NCBI RefSeq assembly: GCF_000178975.2
Contig: NC_015064.1
Span: 3,100,001-3,164,000, forward strand
Direction: 5' to 3'
Length of the DNA: 64,000 nucleotides
Source: Granulicella tundricola MP5ACTX9
Lineage (GTDB): Bacteria; Acidobacteriota; Terriglobia; Terriglobales; Acidobacteriaceae
Numbering within the stretch: position 1 is the stretch's first letter; each line of letters starts with the position of its first letter. The notes beneath the pieces are model-generated. The model was not told where the DNA came from. It searched no databases and saw only the letters and a list, made by a program, of their open reading frames with translations. Of this stretch, positions 26,587 to 33,892 are shown one piece after another. Made by a program: the position numbers and the translations under genes.

Positions 26587-27975
26587 CTACCCCTGCGTCT
26601 TCCCCTCCGCCCCCAGATCCGCCCGACCCAACCTCCGCGCAAAATCCAAAAACACCAAAGCAGCCGGCGAGTACCCACTAGGATCAGCCTGCGTGAAATC
26701 CCCAGTCTCCGGGTCCATCTGCTGCCGAAACTCCCCATGCCGGCTGATCGCCTCGCACCACTGCCTCATCAAATGCTCAAAGTCCGCATGCTTCCCATAG
26801 TGCGGCATCCACCTCGGCACCCTCAGCGCCGTCAGCGCCTGACTCGCCCCACCCCAGCTATTACGAGGAATCGGCCTTACAAAAGCCGGATCATCCATCG
26901 CAATCGAGGTCAGCGGATAAGGCGCCCAGAAAGCCTTCGGATTCACAATCTGCCGCGTATAAACCGCATTGAAGATCTGCCGATCCCCAGCATCCGACAG
27001 CTTCAGCACATGCTCCCCCAGCACCCGCGAAATCAGATCCCCCCGCACCCTCACAAACTTGTTATCGGAATCCAGGTCATAAAAAGCCGCATCCTTAGGG
27101 TCCCAAAGTTTTGCAATAATCAGCTTCCGAATCGTCTCGGCGTCCGCCAGCCAACGATCCGCCTCATCCGGCCGCCCCAACTCCCGAGCCATCGCCGCCA
27201 GCGCCACCCGCCCGCCATAAACCGTAGCCGAAAGATCGGGACACAGCCTCGGCATCCCCGGCAGCGCCGGAAACTTCCTCGCATCCGCATCCGGACAACG
27301 GTTCGGAATCCCCTTCCACCGCGGCGAGTTGTCATGCCCCGTGTCGTACGTGCAGAACCCCTCCACCAGCCCCGTCTTCCGCGTATCCCGATACTGCCTC
27401 AGCCAGGCATCCCACTTGCCGCCAGCCTTGTAAGCCGCCACCAGCAGCTCATCATCTCCCGTAGCCTGCGCTAGCTCCCAAGCCGTCGCCGCAATCGGCA
27501 CCACCATCTGGATCTGCCCCAGCCCACCTTCAGGCGAGGCGGTCGCCTTGATCGAAGATGGAATCTGCCCCTCCGCCGTCTGCAGCGCAAAGAACGCCAT
27601 ATGGTTATCCTTCGCCACCTGCACCGGAGTAGGCACCCCCGCCATCGCCGGCACATACTGCCCCAGAGACGAGTAAACCAGCCCCTCCATCGGCCCACAC
27701 TCCTGCCAGCACCCTCCATAGACCGCACCCTCAAACAGCAGGGGCCGAGGGTAATGCGGAGTCATCTTGATATTCCCCGCCAGCACCGTCAGTGCATCGC
27801 TCCAGGTCGATTTCCACTTAGCATTCGCCGCCACCATCGCCGGCACGGGCTTAGCCGCCGGGGTCTGCTGTTCCCCAACCGCCTGCCCCAACATACCCCG
27901 CCCGGCAACTCCCACCCCCGCCGCCAAAACTCCCGCTCGCCTCAAAAACTCCCGCCGCCCACCCATCCGACTCAT
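26587..27975 (-). CDS. Tat-exported glycoside hydrolase, MGH1-like (alpha/alpha)6 family
   Basis: ATG 27975 is preferred (GGGGAGA 5 bases upstream) over an upstream frame starting at 28143. The product (462 residues) begins with a twin-arginine signal (MSRMGGRREFLRRAGVLAAG). The mature part has features of the alpha/alpha-barrel glycosidases related to trehalase and mannosylglycerate hydrolase: CWQECGPMEGLVYSSLGQYV, ATAWELAQATGDDELL, the DSDNKFVRVRGDLISRVL region and PIPRNSWGGASQALTALRV near the C-terminus. The exact substrate cannot be fixed. The Tat signal implies folding, perhaps cofactor loading, in the cytoplasm before export. Confidence 0.65.
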   Translation of the reverse strand: MSRMGGRREFLRRAGVLAAGVGVAGRGMLGQAVGEQQTPAAKPVPAMVAANAKWKSTWSDALTVLAGNIKMTPHYPRPLLFEGAVYGGCWQECGPMEGLVYSSLGQYVPAMAGVPTPVQVAKDNHMAFFALQTAEGQIPSSIKATASPEGGLGQIQMVVPIAATAWELAQATGDDELLVAAYKAGGKWDAWLRQYRDTRKTGLVEGFCTYDTGHDNSPRWKGIPNRCPDADARKFPALPGMPRLCPDLSATVYGGRVALAAMARELGRPDEADRWLADAETIRKLIIAKLWDPKDAAFYDLDSDNKFVRVRGDLISRVLGEHVLKLSDAGDRQIFNAVYTRQIVNPKAFWAPYPLTSIAMDDPAFVRPIPRNSWGGASQALTALRVPRWMPHYGKHADFEHLMRQWCEAISRHGEFRQQMDPETGDFTQADPSGYSPAALVFLDFARRLGRADLGAEGKTQG

Positions 27976-28402
27976 AATCTCTCCCCAGCAAACCCAAGCA
28001 CCCTGAGTGTACCGACCGCCAGGCATCATCGTCACCGCTGGGTGCCCCATCCTCGGCGCAGCCTCATCGCGACAGGGTAGGATATCGTTTGCGGAAGCAA
28101 ACGACCGCTCTCCTTCGCGCGACCACAACCCTTTTGATAACAACGTTTTACAACTATTTTATGCAAAAACACCCCAAAACTCGCGTGTCAAGCCCCCACT
28201 AGCCGATTTTCGTGGCTAAACCGAACATTCCAATCCACTTACGCTCCAGAAATAGTTGGGGTATTTACCCCGCCTACCCTGATAAAATAGAAGCAGTAGA
28301 AGTGGGTGAGCTTCTATAACCTCCATCAGCAACCTCAATCGAATCAAGACTTTACCTGCAACTCCTTTCGATTGAATACTTTACAATCACCATAAACATA
28401 AA
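27976..28402. other. Intergenic region upstream of the mobile element
   Basis: No gene is seen. At 28020-28030 it holds the GGGTGCCCCAT core found at two other sites. At 28086-28103 it holds the hairpin CGTTTGC-GGAA-GCAAACG. From 28144 the sequence becomes AT-rich. CAATCGA (28337-28343) and TCGATTG (28368-28374) are inverted, and TGAATACTTTA (28373-28383) recurs beyond the element at 30877-30887. The region ends with the target duplication at 28395-28402. Confidence 0.5.
28395..28402. repeat. Left target-site duplication of the IS1595-type element
   Basis: AACATAAA directly abuts the left inverted repeat and recurs exactly at 30859-30866 after the right one. Eight bases is the duplication length known for IS1595-family transposition. 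Confidence 0.9.
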
Positions 28403-28429
28403 GGTAATAACTTACTTGACTAACCACAC
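28403..28429 (+). repeat. Left terminal inverted repeat of the element
   Basis: Begins GGTAATAACTT and contains ACTTGACTAACCA. Its complement at 30832-30858 contains TGGTTAGTCAAGT and ends TTTTTACC; only three of 27 positions differ. Confidence 0.9.
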
Positions 28430-28450
28430 GCTGAGTTTTAATCTAAACGC

Positions 28451-29419
28451 ATGGATTACCCCAAAACACTCATCGAAGCGGTCCGGTATTTCTCCGACGA
28501 ACAGGTCTGCATTGATTCCGTCTCCGAGATGCGCTGGCCTGATGGTAAACCAACCTGCTGCTGGTGCGGGAAGCAGAACAATACGTGGCTTGCGACGCAA
28601 AAGCGGTGGAAGTGTAAAGCCTGTCGTAAACAGTTCTCAGTCAAGCGTGGAACGATATTTGAGGATTCGCCCCTCGGTTTAGACAAATGGCTTGTCGCTA
28701 TGTGGATGCTGGCGAATTGCCGAAATGGGGTTTCGTCCTATGAGATCGCCCGTTCTCTCGGAATCACTCAAAAATCTGCGTGGCATATGACCCACCGTAT
28801 ACGGGAAGCAATGGCACCTGAAGACGGCTCTAAACTTGGCGGGGCTGATACAGCGGTCGAAGTTGACGAGTCCTATATCGGTGGCAAGTTGAAGAACATG
28901 CACAACAAACAAAGACGGGCATTTGCGGGTTCGGGCGGAGACAACAAAAATAAGAGCATTGTCATGGGTGCTGTAGACCGCGAGAACAAGAAAGTTCGTG
29001 CTGAAGTCATACCAGCGGCACAACGCGAAACGATGCAAGCCCTTGTCCAGAAACACGTCAAGTTTGGATCTACGGTCTACACAGACAGTCACGTTGGCTA
29101 TACGGGTTTGAAACTCAAATATGAGCATGACTTTGTGAACCATATGACCGAATACGTTCGCGGTCAGGTCCACACCAACGGTATTGAGAACTTTTGGGCA
29201 TTGCTCAAACGTGGTTTGGCTGGCACCTATGTATCAGTAGAGCCCGAGCATTTGGGTCGGTACGTCAATGAGCAAGTATTTCGCTTCAATCATCGTTGGG
29301 TTGGCAAAGTCAGGCACACAGACGCAACCCGCTTCAAAGCCGTACTCAAAGAGATCGTAAACCGTCAGTTGACATATGCAGACCTTACCGGGAGGTCAGG
29401 TCAAACCGCGAAATTCTAA
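28451..29419 (+). CDS. IS1595 family transposase (ISXO2-like)
   Basis: The 322-residue product has an N-terminal zinc ribbon, CCWC and CKAC (about residues 36-57), then a helical region (DKWLVAMWMLANCRNGVSSYEIAR, with SLGITQKSAWHMTHRIR as a helix-turn-helix). The DDE-type core has the first aspartate in AVEVDESYIGGK, the second in TVYTDSHVGY and the third catalytic position in VHTNGIENFWALLKRGL. The lengths and the LGRYVNEQVFRFNHR end fit IS1595 transposases. The gene is intact, so the element could be active. It starts 48 bases inside the left terminal repeat. Confidence 0.93.
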   Translation: MDYPKTLIEAVRYFSDEQVCIDSVSEMRWPDGKPTCCWCGKQNNTWLATQKRWKCKACRKQFSVKRGTIFEDSPLGLDKWLVAMWMLANCRNGVSSYEIARSLGITQKSAWHMTHRIREAMAPEDGSKLGGADTAVEVDESYIGGKLKNMHNKQRRAFAGSGGDNKNKSIVMGAVDRENKKVRAEVIPAAQRETMQALVQKHVKFGSTVYTDSHVGYTGLKLKYEHDFVNHMTEYVRGQVHTNGIENFWALLKRGLAGTYVSVEPEHLGRYVNEQVFRFNHRWVGKVRHTDATRFKAVLKEIVNRQLTYADLTGRSGQTAKF

Positions 29420-29694
29420 TCTGAATCGGAAACAGCGGGGTCCGACTCGCCCTGATTTGAGGGATGCGGTGGGTCAGGTTTTACCACCTGTCGTAGTAAA
29501 GCGCGAAACCGCGAGTACTCAGGAGGATAGGCTTTTTCGTTGGGACGGGAGGACGTTGTTTCTGCGTCGTGATCTTTCATAACCTATTAGACGCATCCTA
29601 GCGAACTTGTTCAAAATTGAGCCTAAACGCACGAAAACCTGTCCGGAAAGTGGACAGGCTGTAGAGTGTAAGACAAAGCGAAAGAGGCGTGGCA
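29420..29694. other. Non-coding stretch between transposase and passenger genes
   Basis: About 275 bases with no convincing gene. It contains the hairpin CCTGTCC (29638-29644) / GGACAGG (29652-29658) just upstream of the first passenger gene, and the AAGAGG ribosome-binding site of that gene. A short open frame that continues from the transposase 3' end has no ribosome-binding site. Confidence 0.45.
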
Positions 29695-29934
29695 ATGGAT
29701 GAGACGCAAGAAGCATTACTGAAATTGATAGAGGTTACTGAAAGACTTAGCCGTGAAGTTGCTGATTTGGTTGACGATCTGGCAGAACGTGTAAGTCGGA
29801 CTGCTGTTGGCGAAGTGAGAGCAAAAGCGCGTGAGATTCGCGAATCCGGTCAAGAACTACGTCGAGTCTCTGACACGCTTCAGATTGCCAAGTTGAAATC
29901 TGGGACGGAGTTTCAGTCAAAACCATCTAAATAA
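29695..29934 (+). CDS. Small coiled-coil protein, passenger of the IS1595-type element
   Basis: 79 residues from ATG 29695 (MDETQEALLK), with AAGAGG 7 bases upstream; a GTG at 29689 is in frame but too close to that site. Nearly the whole product is amphipathic helix with heptad spacing (ALLKLIEVTERLSREVADLV), then a basic Ser/Lys tail. No signal peptide or membrane segment. The 3' end overlaps the convergent membrane-protein gene by 18 bases. No family recognised. Confidence 0.55.
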   Translation: MDETQEALLKLIEVTERLSREVADLVDDLAERVSRTAVGEVRAKAREIRESGQELRRVSDTLQIAKLKSGTEFQSKPSK

Positions 29935-30249
29935 ACCTCTTTGCTTTGATCTAAGGCGTTTAGCCTTGAGTATCTTCTTTTGTTCTTTCAACTGCTCTGA
30001 CATTCTCTCAATCACTTCAGGCGTTTGTTCAACCTTCATTTCCTCGAACTCTTCCCGAGTGAAAGCATAGGTAGGTTCCGGCTTGTATCCCAAGAACTCA
30101 GATAGTTCCGAGATTTGGACACGAAGTTTGGCTATTTCCGCCAAACTCGTTTGAACAGTCTTCCAGACCACATGAAGCACGATGATAATCCCACAGATAG
30201 CAAGCTCATGCCCTGTCGGCCAATGCCAGGATGTGAACCAATCTCCCAT
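29917..30249 (-). CDS. Membrane-anchored coiled-coil protein, passenger of the IS1595-type element
   Basis: ATG 30249 is chosen because the in-frame start at 30303 would place the operator palindrome inside the gene. The product (110 residues, MGDWFTSWHW) has one membrane helix (AICGIIIVLHVVWKTVQ), a leucine-rich helical stretch (LAEIAKLRVQISELSEFLGY), an acidic segment and a very basic C-terminus (KILKAKRLRSKQRGLF). It is divergent from the XRE gene and shares the palindromic control region. No family recognised; the pairing with a regulator suggests a small effector or partner. Confidence 0.55.
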   Translation of the reverse strand: MGDWFTSWHWPTGHELAICGIIIVLHVVWKTVQTSLAEIAKLRVQISELSEFLGYKPEPTYAFTREEFEEMKVEQTPEVIERMSEQLKEQKKILKAKRLRSKQRGLFRWF

Positions 30250-30256
30250 CTCAACC

Positions 30257-30298
30257 CCGCTTAGCAAATTTGCTAAATCTAGTATATTCACTAAGCGG
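30257..30298. promoter_or_regulatory. Palindromic operator and divergent promoter region of the passenger module
   Basis: TTAGCAAATTTGCTAA (30261-30276) is a perfect 16-bp palindrome. It is enclosed by a second inverted pair, CCGCTTAG (30257-30264) and CTAAGCGG (30291-30298). A plus-strand promoter fits here: -35 TTAGCA (30261-30266), 16-base spacer, -10 TATATT (30283-30288), so a protein bound to the palindrome would cover its own -35. The XRE-type gene starts at 30310. Repressor binding is inferred. Confidence 0.6.
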
Positions 30299-30309
30299 AA
30301 CATTGCGGA

Positions 30310-30522
30310 ATGGGCGACGTTCTCATTCCGTTGGGGCAGCGCATACGGGATTTGCGAATCGCTAGGGGATGGCGACAGATTGATCTAGCGGAACACTCGG
30401 GAGTCCATGAAGTTCACTTGTCTCTCCTCGAACGTGGGAAACATGAGGTTGGGGTCCAGAGGCTAAAAGACATTGTGACGGCTCTAGATTCGAGCCTGTC
30501 TGAGATTTTGAAAGGTTTATGA
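30310..30522 (+). CDS. XRE-family helix-turn-helix regulator, passenger of the IS1595-type element
   Basis: The 70-residue protein is a single HTH_3-type domain: LGQRIRDLRIARGWRQIDLAEHSGV (first two helices), HEVHLSLLERGKHEVGVQRL (recognition helix and turn) and a final helix. Its size is typical of small autoregulating repressors on mobile elements. It starts 12 bases after the control region with the 16-bp palindrome, and its gene is followed 13 bases later by a small unknown gene, so both are likely one transcript. The regulated target is inferred to be this element. Confidence 0.8.
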   Translation: MGDVLIPLGQRIRDLRIARGWRQIDLAEHSGVHEVHLSLLERGKHEVGVQRLKDIVTALDSSLSEILKGL

Positions 30523-30535
30523 GGAGACGAGAAAC

Positions 30536-30787
30536 ATGACTGAAGGCGAAGCAAACAACACGTTAAAAGTTCTATTGGAAGCGTTCACGAGAACCAATGA
30601 AATTGCTTTCCTTACCCTTCAGACTCTCCACAAAACAGTTCCGGGTTTCTCTGAAGAATACTCAAAGGCCGAATCAGTTTGGAACTCTCGGGAAAAACTC
30701 TCCGAAACTGAATCTCAGAACACAATAGGCGGATCGAGCACTGAGATAGTTGATCTAGTATCGCGTCTTTTGTCGAATCAGAAATAG
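30536..30787 (+). CDS. Small hypothetical protein cotranscribed with the XRE regulator
   Basis: The 83-residue product (MTEGEANNTL) is helical with Leu and acidic residues (EAFTRTNEIAFLTLQTLHKT, then a Ser/Glu/Asn-rich region and a closing helix). GAGGAGA lies 7 bases before the ATG, so translation is well supported. It has no signal peptide and matches no family I know. It is the last gene before the right end of the element (45 bases to the inverted repeat), and might be an antitoxin-like or accessory partner of the regulator. Confidence 0.55.
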   Translation: MTEGEANNTLKVLLEAFTRTNEIAFLTLQTLHKTVPGFSEEYSKAESVWNSREKLSETESQNTIGGSSTEIVDLVSRLLSNQK

Positions 30788-30831
30788 TCATACTATCCAA
30801 TACAACGCACCCCAAAATCATCTGAGATGGG

Positions 30832-30858
30832 GTTTGGTTAGTCAAGTATGTTTTTACC
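30832..30858 (-). repeat. Right terminal inverted repeat of the element
   Basis: Contains TGGTTAGTCAAGT and ends TTTTTACC, the complement of the left repeat at 28403-28429. The right target duplication AACATAAA follows at 30859-30866. Confidence 0.9.
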
Positions 30859-30866
30859 AACATAAA
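30859..30866. repeat. Right target-site duplication of the IS1595-type element
   Basis: AACATAAA, identical to 28395-28402, directly after the right terminal repeat. Confidence 0.9.
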
Positions 30867-31000
30867 CAAAATAGAATGAATACTTTAGATCGAACCACCG
30901 GGGTGGGGGATACCCCCAGCGGCGCACGAAACCGAGTTTCCGTTACACTCCTCTAGCCAACCGAACTCCACTTCGCATCTACGCAGCATCCAAGGGACAC

Positions 31001-32638
31001 ATGCCTAACCAGCCCGGCCAGCACCCAACACCCGACTCTCTCGTCAACGTCCCCCGCCTCATCGCCGCCTACTACAACCTGCACCCGGACCCAACCATCC
31101 CCGCCCAGCGCGTCGCCTTCGGCACCTCCGGCCACCGGGGCTCCTCCTTCCTCACCAGCTTCAACGACGACCACATCGCCGCCATCACCCAGGCCATCGT
31201 CGAGTACCGCGCCGCCCAGAAGATCACCGGCCCCCTCTTCCTCGCCCAGGACACACACGCCCTCTCCGACCCCGCCTTCTCCACCGCCCTCGAGGTTCTC
31301 GCCGCCAACGACGTTCTGGTCATGGTCGACTCCGCCCTCTCCTACACCCCCACCCCTGCCCTCTCCCACGCCATCCTCCGCTACAACGAGAACCGCATCG
31401 CAGACCTGGCCGACGGCATCGTCATCACCCCCAGCCACAACCCCCCTGAGGACGGCGGCTTTAAGTACACCCCCCCCAACGGCGGCCCGGCCGACACCAC
31501 CGCCACAAAATGGATCGAGAACCGCGCCAACGACCTCATCACCAATCACCTCGCCGGCGTAAAGCGCACCACCTATACCAAAGCTCTCGCCGCCCAGACC
31601 ACTCACCGCCATGACTTCCTCACCGCCTACGTCGACGATCTCTCCAACGTCATCGACTTCGACCCCCTCCAGAACTCCACCCTCAAGCTCGCGGTCGATC
31701 CCCTCGGAGGCGCAGGCGTCTACTACTGGCCCCGCATCCTCGACCAGTACAACCTCTCGGTCGAGCTCCTCAACCCCCACGTCGACCCCACCTTCCGCTT
31801 CATGACCTGCGACTGGGACGGCAAGATCCGCATGGACTGCTCCAGCCCCAACGCCATGGCCAGCATGATCGCTAACAAGGACAAGTTCGACGTAGCCTGG
31901 GCCTGCGACACCGACCACGACCGCCACGGCATCGTCACCCGCTCGTCCGGCTTGCTCAACCCCAACCACTACCTCGCCGTCGCCATCCAGTACCTCTTCA
32001 CCCACCGGCCGGACTGGGCGCAGAACGTAGGCATCGGCAAGACCCTCGTCTCATCCTCCATGATCGACCGCGTAGCCAAGGGCCTCAACCGCCCCATGCT
32101 TGAGGTCCCTGTGGGCTTCAAGTGGTTCGTGGACGGGTTGATCGATGGCTCCCTCGGCTTCGTCGGTGAAGAGTCCGCCGGTGCCACCTTCCTCCGCCGC
32201 AACGGCAAGGTCTGGACTACCGACAAGGACGGCCTCATCCTCGGCCTGCTCGCGGCAGAGATGACCGCCGTCACCAGCAAGGACCCCGGACAGCTCTACA
32301 ACGACCTCACCGCAAAGTACGGCGCACCCGTCTACCAGCGCATCGACGCCGCGGCCACCAAGGACCAGAAAGCCAAGCTAGGCAAGCTGTCCCCCAGCCA
32401 GGTCACCGCCAAAACCCTCGCCGGCGACGACATCACCAGCATCCTCACGGAAGCTCCCGGGAACCACGCCGCCATCGGAGGCCTCAAGGTCACCACTGCG
32501 GAAGGCTGGTTCGCTGCCCGTCCCAGCGGAACCGAAGATGTCTATAAGATTTACGCCGAATCTTTCGAAGGCGAGTCCCACCTCAAGCAGATCCAGCAGG
32601 AGGCCCAGGCTCTCGTCACTGCGGCAATCGGCAGCTAG
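31001..32638 (+). CDS. pgm: Phosphoglucomutase (alpha-D-glucose phosphate-specific)
   Basis: The 545-residue length fits the bacterial alpha-specific phosphoglucomutase. Visible motifs are FGTSGHRGSSFLTSFND near the N-terminus, the phosphoserine loop VITPSHNPPEDGGFKY (catalytic Ser near residue 146), the metal-binding loop DTDHDRHGIV, and the phosphate-binding end FAARPSGTEDVYKIYAESF. It interconverts glucose 1- and 6-phosphate, feeding glycogen, trehalose or surface-glycan synthesis. AAGGGA lies five bases before the ATG. The convergent diguanylate cyclase gene ends only 15 bases after its stop. Confidence 0.95.
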   Translation: MPNQPGQHPTPDSLVNVPRLIAAYYNLHPDPTIPAQRVAFGTSGHRGSSFLTSFNDDHIAAITQAIVEYRAAQKITGPLFLAQDTHALSDPAFSTALEVLAANDVLVMVDSALSYTPTPALSHAILRYNENRIADLADGIVITPSHNPPEDGGFKYTPPNGGPADTTATKWIENRANDLITNHLAGVKRTTYTKALAAQTTHRHDFLTAYVDDLSNVIDFDPLQNSTLKLAVDPLGGAGVYYWPRILDQYNLSVELLNPHVDPTFRFMTCDWDGKIRMDCSSPNAMASMIANKDKFDVAWACDTDHDRHGIVTRSSGLLNPNHYLAVAIQYLFTHRPDWAQNVGIGKTLVSSSMIDRVAKGLNRPMLEVPVGFKWFVDGLIDGSLGFVGEESAGATFLRRNGKVWTTDKDGLILGLLAAEMTAVTSKDPGQLYNDLTAKYGAPVYQRIDAAATKDQKAKLGKLSPSQVTAKTLAGDDITSILTEAPGNHAAIGGLKVTTAEGWFAARPSGTEDVYKIYAESFEGESHLKQIQQEAQALVTAAIGS

Positions 32639-32653
32639 CAAAAAGAATCGGGC

Positions 32654-33832
32654 TCAACCGGCGAGCAGGGTTGGGCTGGGGTCGGGAGTGGTGAGAGCAA
32701 TATTGCCGCCTGCCCGCTTGGCCCTGTAAAGGGCTTTGTCGCTGGTGTTGATCAGATGGTCCCAGGTAAGCGTACTGCTCTCGAGAGTCGCGAGGCCGAA
32801 GCTCGCGGTGATCGTCGTCTCGACATCCTGATGCAGAACGCGGAGAGCTTCGACACAGCTTCTGAGCCTTTCCGCGATCTCATCGGCTGACTGCAGACTG
32901 GTACGCGGAAGCAGAATCGTGAACTCATCTCCACCGGTCCGGGCCAGGAGGTCGGTGCCCCGCATCGCCTGCTGAAGACAGTCCGCGACCGCGATGAGCG
33001 TTGCGTCGCCGGCGTGGTGGCCGTATGAATCATTGATCTTCTTGAAGGAGTCAAGGTCGACCGTGATCACCGACAGCGGCAGGGACCTCTGCCGGCTCAG
33101 CGCGATCTCGCGCTCGGCAGCCTTCTGGATCGCGCGACGGTTGAGAATGCCGGTCAGTGGGTCGGAGAGCGCCTGATGCTCCAGTTCCTTGCGCAGCAGC
33201 GAGGCAGTCATCCAGACGTAAGCCACCATCGCCCCACACTGGAGGCAGGTATTGGCGACGACAATGCCTGCAAGGAAAGGTCCAGCCTGGAGGTAGTCGC
33301 TGGGTGCTCCGTGCAGGCTGACGCCGAGAATGCGGATAACGTTGATCGCCGCCAGCCCGGCGAGCATGACCGCCATCGCGCTGCCCACGCGGCGCAGCTT
33401 GCCCGCATGGGCAAAGCAGATGAAAAACGCGATGTGCGCCTGCTGCAGAAAGAGGATCAGGCTGTACGCCAGAAGACGAGTCTTCGTCTCCGGATGCCAG
33501 TACCCCCACTGCATCATGGTGACCACGGCGGCTGCCAGGAGGAGCAGTTGGAAGTAGGTCTGACGAATGCTGCGCTCGGCCAGGGCGGCGAGCGAGAAGA
33601 AGAGCAGCGCATAACCCGTCATGACGCACAGATTGCCGACGACGATGGAAAGGAAGTCCGGGATCTGCCCGCGCAGTTCGACAGCAATCGCGCCAAGCAA
33701 CGCAAAGACGTTATACAGCGAGAACCAGTGGATGCCCTTGACGTTGCGGTACAGGAGAGAGTTTGCGACCGTGAGGAGGCTATAGATCGCCAGCAGCATC
33801 ACGTGCTCGATATGGAGCGTGTGAATGCTCAA
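32654..33832 (-). CDS. Membrane-bound diguanylate cyclase (GGDEF domain)
   Basis: The 392-residue protein has about six or seven predicted helices in its first 215 residues (a 7TM-like sensory input) and a C-terminal GGDEF domain. The signature GGDEF is intact at about 300-304 and is preceded by the inhibitory I-site RGTD at about 291-294, so it is likely active and product-inhibited. Also present: DPLTGILNRRA at the domain start and DLDSFKKINDSYGHHAGD. It makes cyclic di-GMP, typically controlling biofilm and motility. It has no receiver or PAS domain, and the sensed signal is unknown. Confidence 0.9.
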   Translation of the reverse strand: MSIHTLHIEHVMLLAIYSLLTVANSLLYRNVKGIHWFSLYNVFALLGAIAVELRGQIPDFLSIVVGNLCVMTGYALLFFSLAALAERSIRQTYFQLLLLAAAVVTMMQWGYWHPETKTRLLAYSLILFLQQAHIAFFICFAHAGKLRRVGSAMAVMLAGLAAINVIRILGVSLHGAPSDYLQAGPFLAGIVVANTCLQCGAMVAYVWMTASLLRKELEHQALSDPLTGILNRRAIQKAAEREIALSRQRSLPLSVITVDLDSFKKINDSYGHHAGDATLIAVADCLQQAMRGTDLLARTGGDEFTILLPRTSLQSADEIAERLRSCVEALRVLHQDVETTITASFGLATLESSTLTWDHLINTSDKALYRAKRAGGNIALTTPDPSPTLLAG

Positions 33833-33892
33833 ATCGTCTCCCCCTTGGGACTGGTCTCTGGTATCTGGCCGGTCCTATGATTTTGCCTGAAA

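Larger units (their letters stand above)
28403..30858 (+). mobile_element. IS1595-type insertion element of 2,456 bp with passenger genes
   Basis: The element is bounded by inverted repeats of 27 bp (28403-28429 and 30832-30858; 24 of 27 positions match) and by an 8-bp duplication, AACATAAA, on both sides. It carries one transposase gene (28451-29419) and four further small genes (29695-30787). Its DNA is clearly more AT-rich than the flanks, and its codon use differs from the GC-rich neighbours, which implies transfer. IS1595-group elements usually carry only a transposase; passenger genes are known in some. The inserted target lies in a gene-free stretch between the glycosidase and pgm genes. 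Confidence 0.92.

Noticed and set aside
29376..29582. Small plus-strand open frame overlapping the end of the transposase gene
   Set aside because: No ribosome-binding site and no recognisable product; it overlaps the transposase 3' end in another frame.
28403..30858. Composite transposon or prophage remnant
   Set aside because: Only one transposase, one pair of inverted repeats and one target duplication; no integrase, phage or second IS copy is present.
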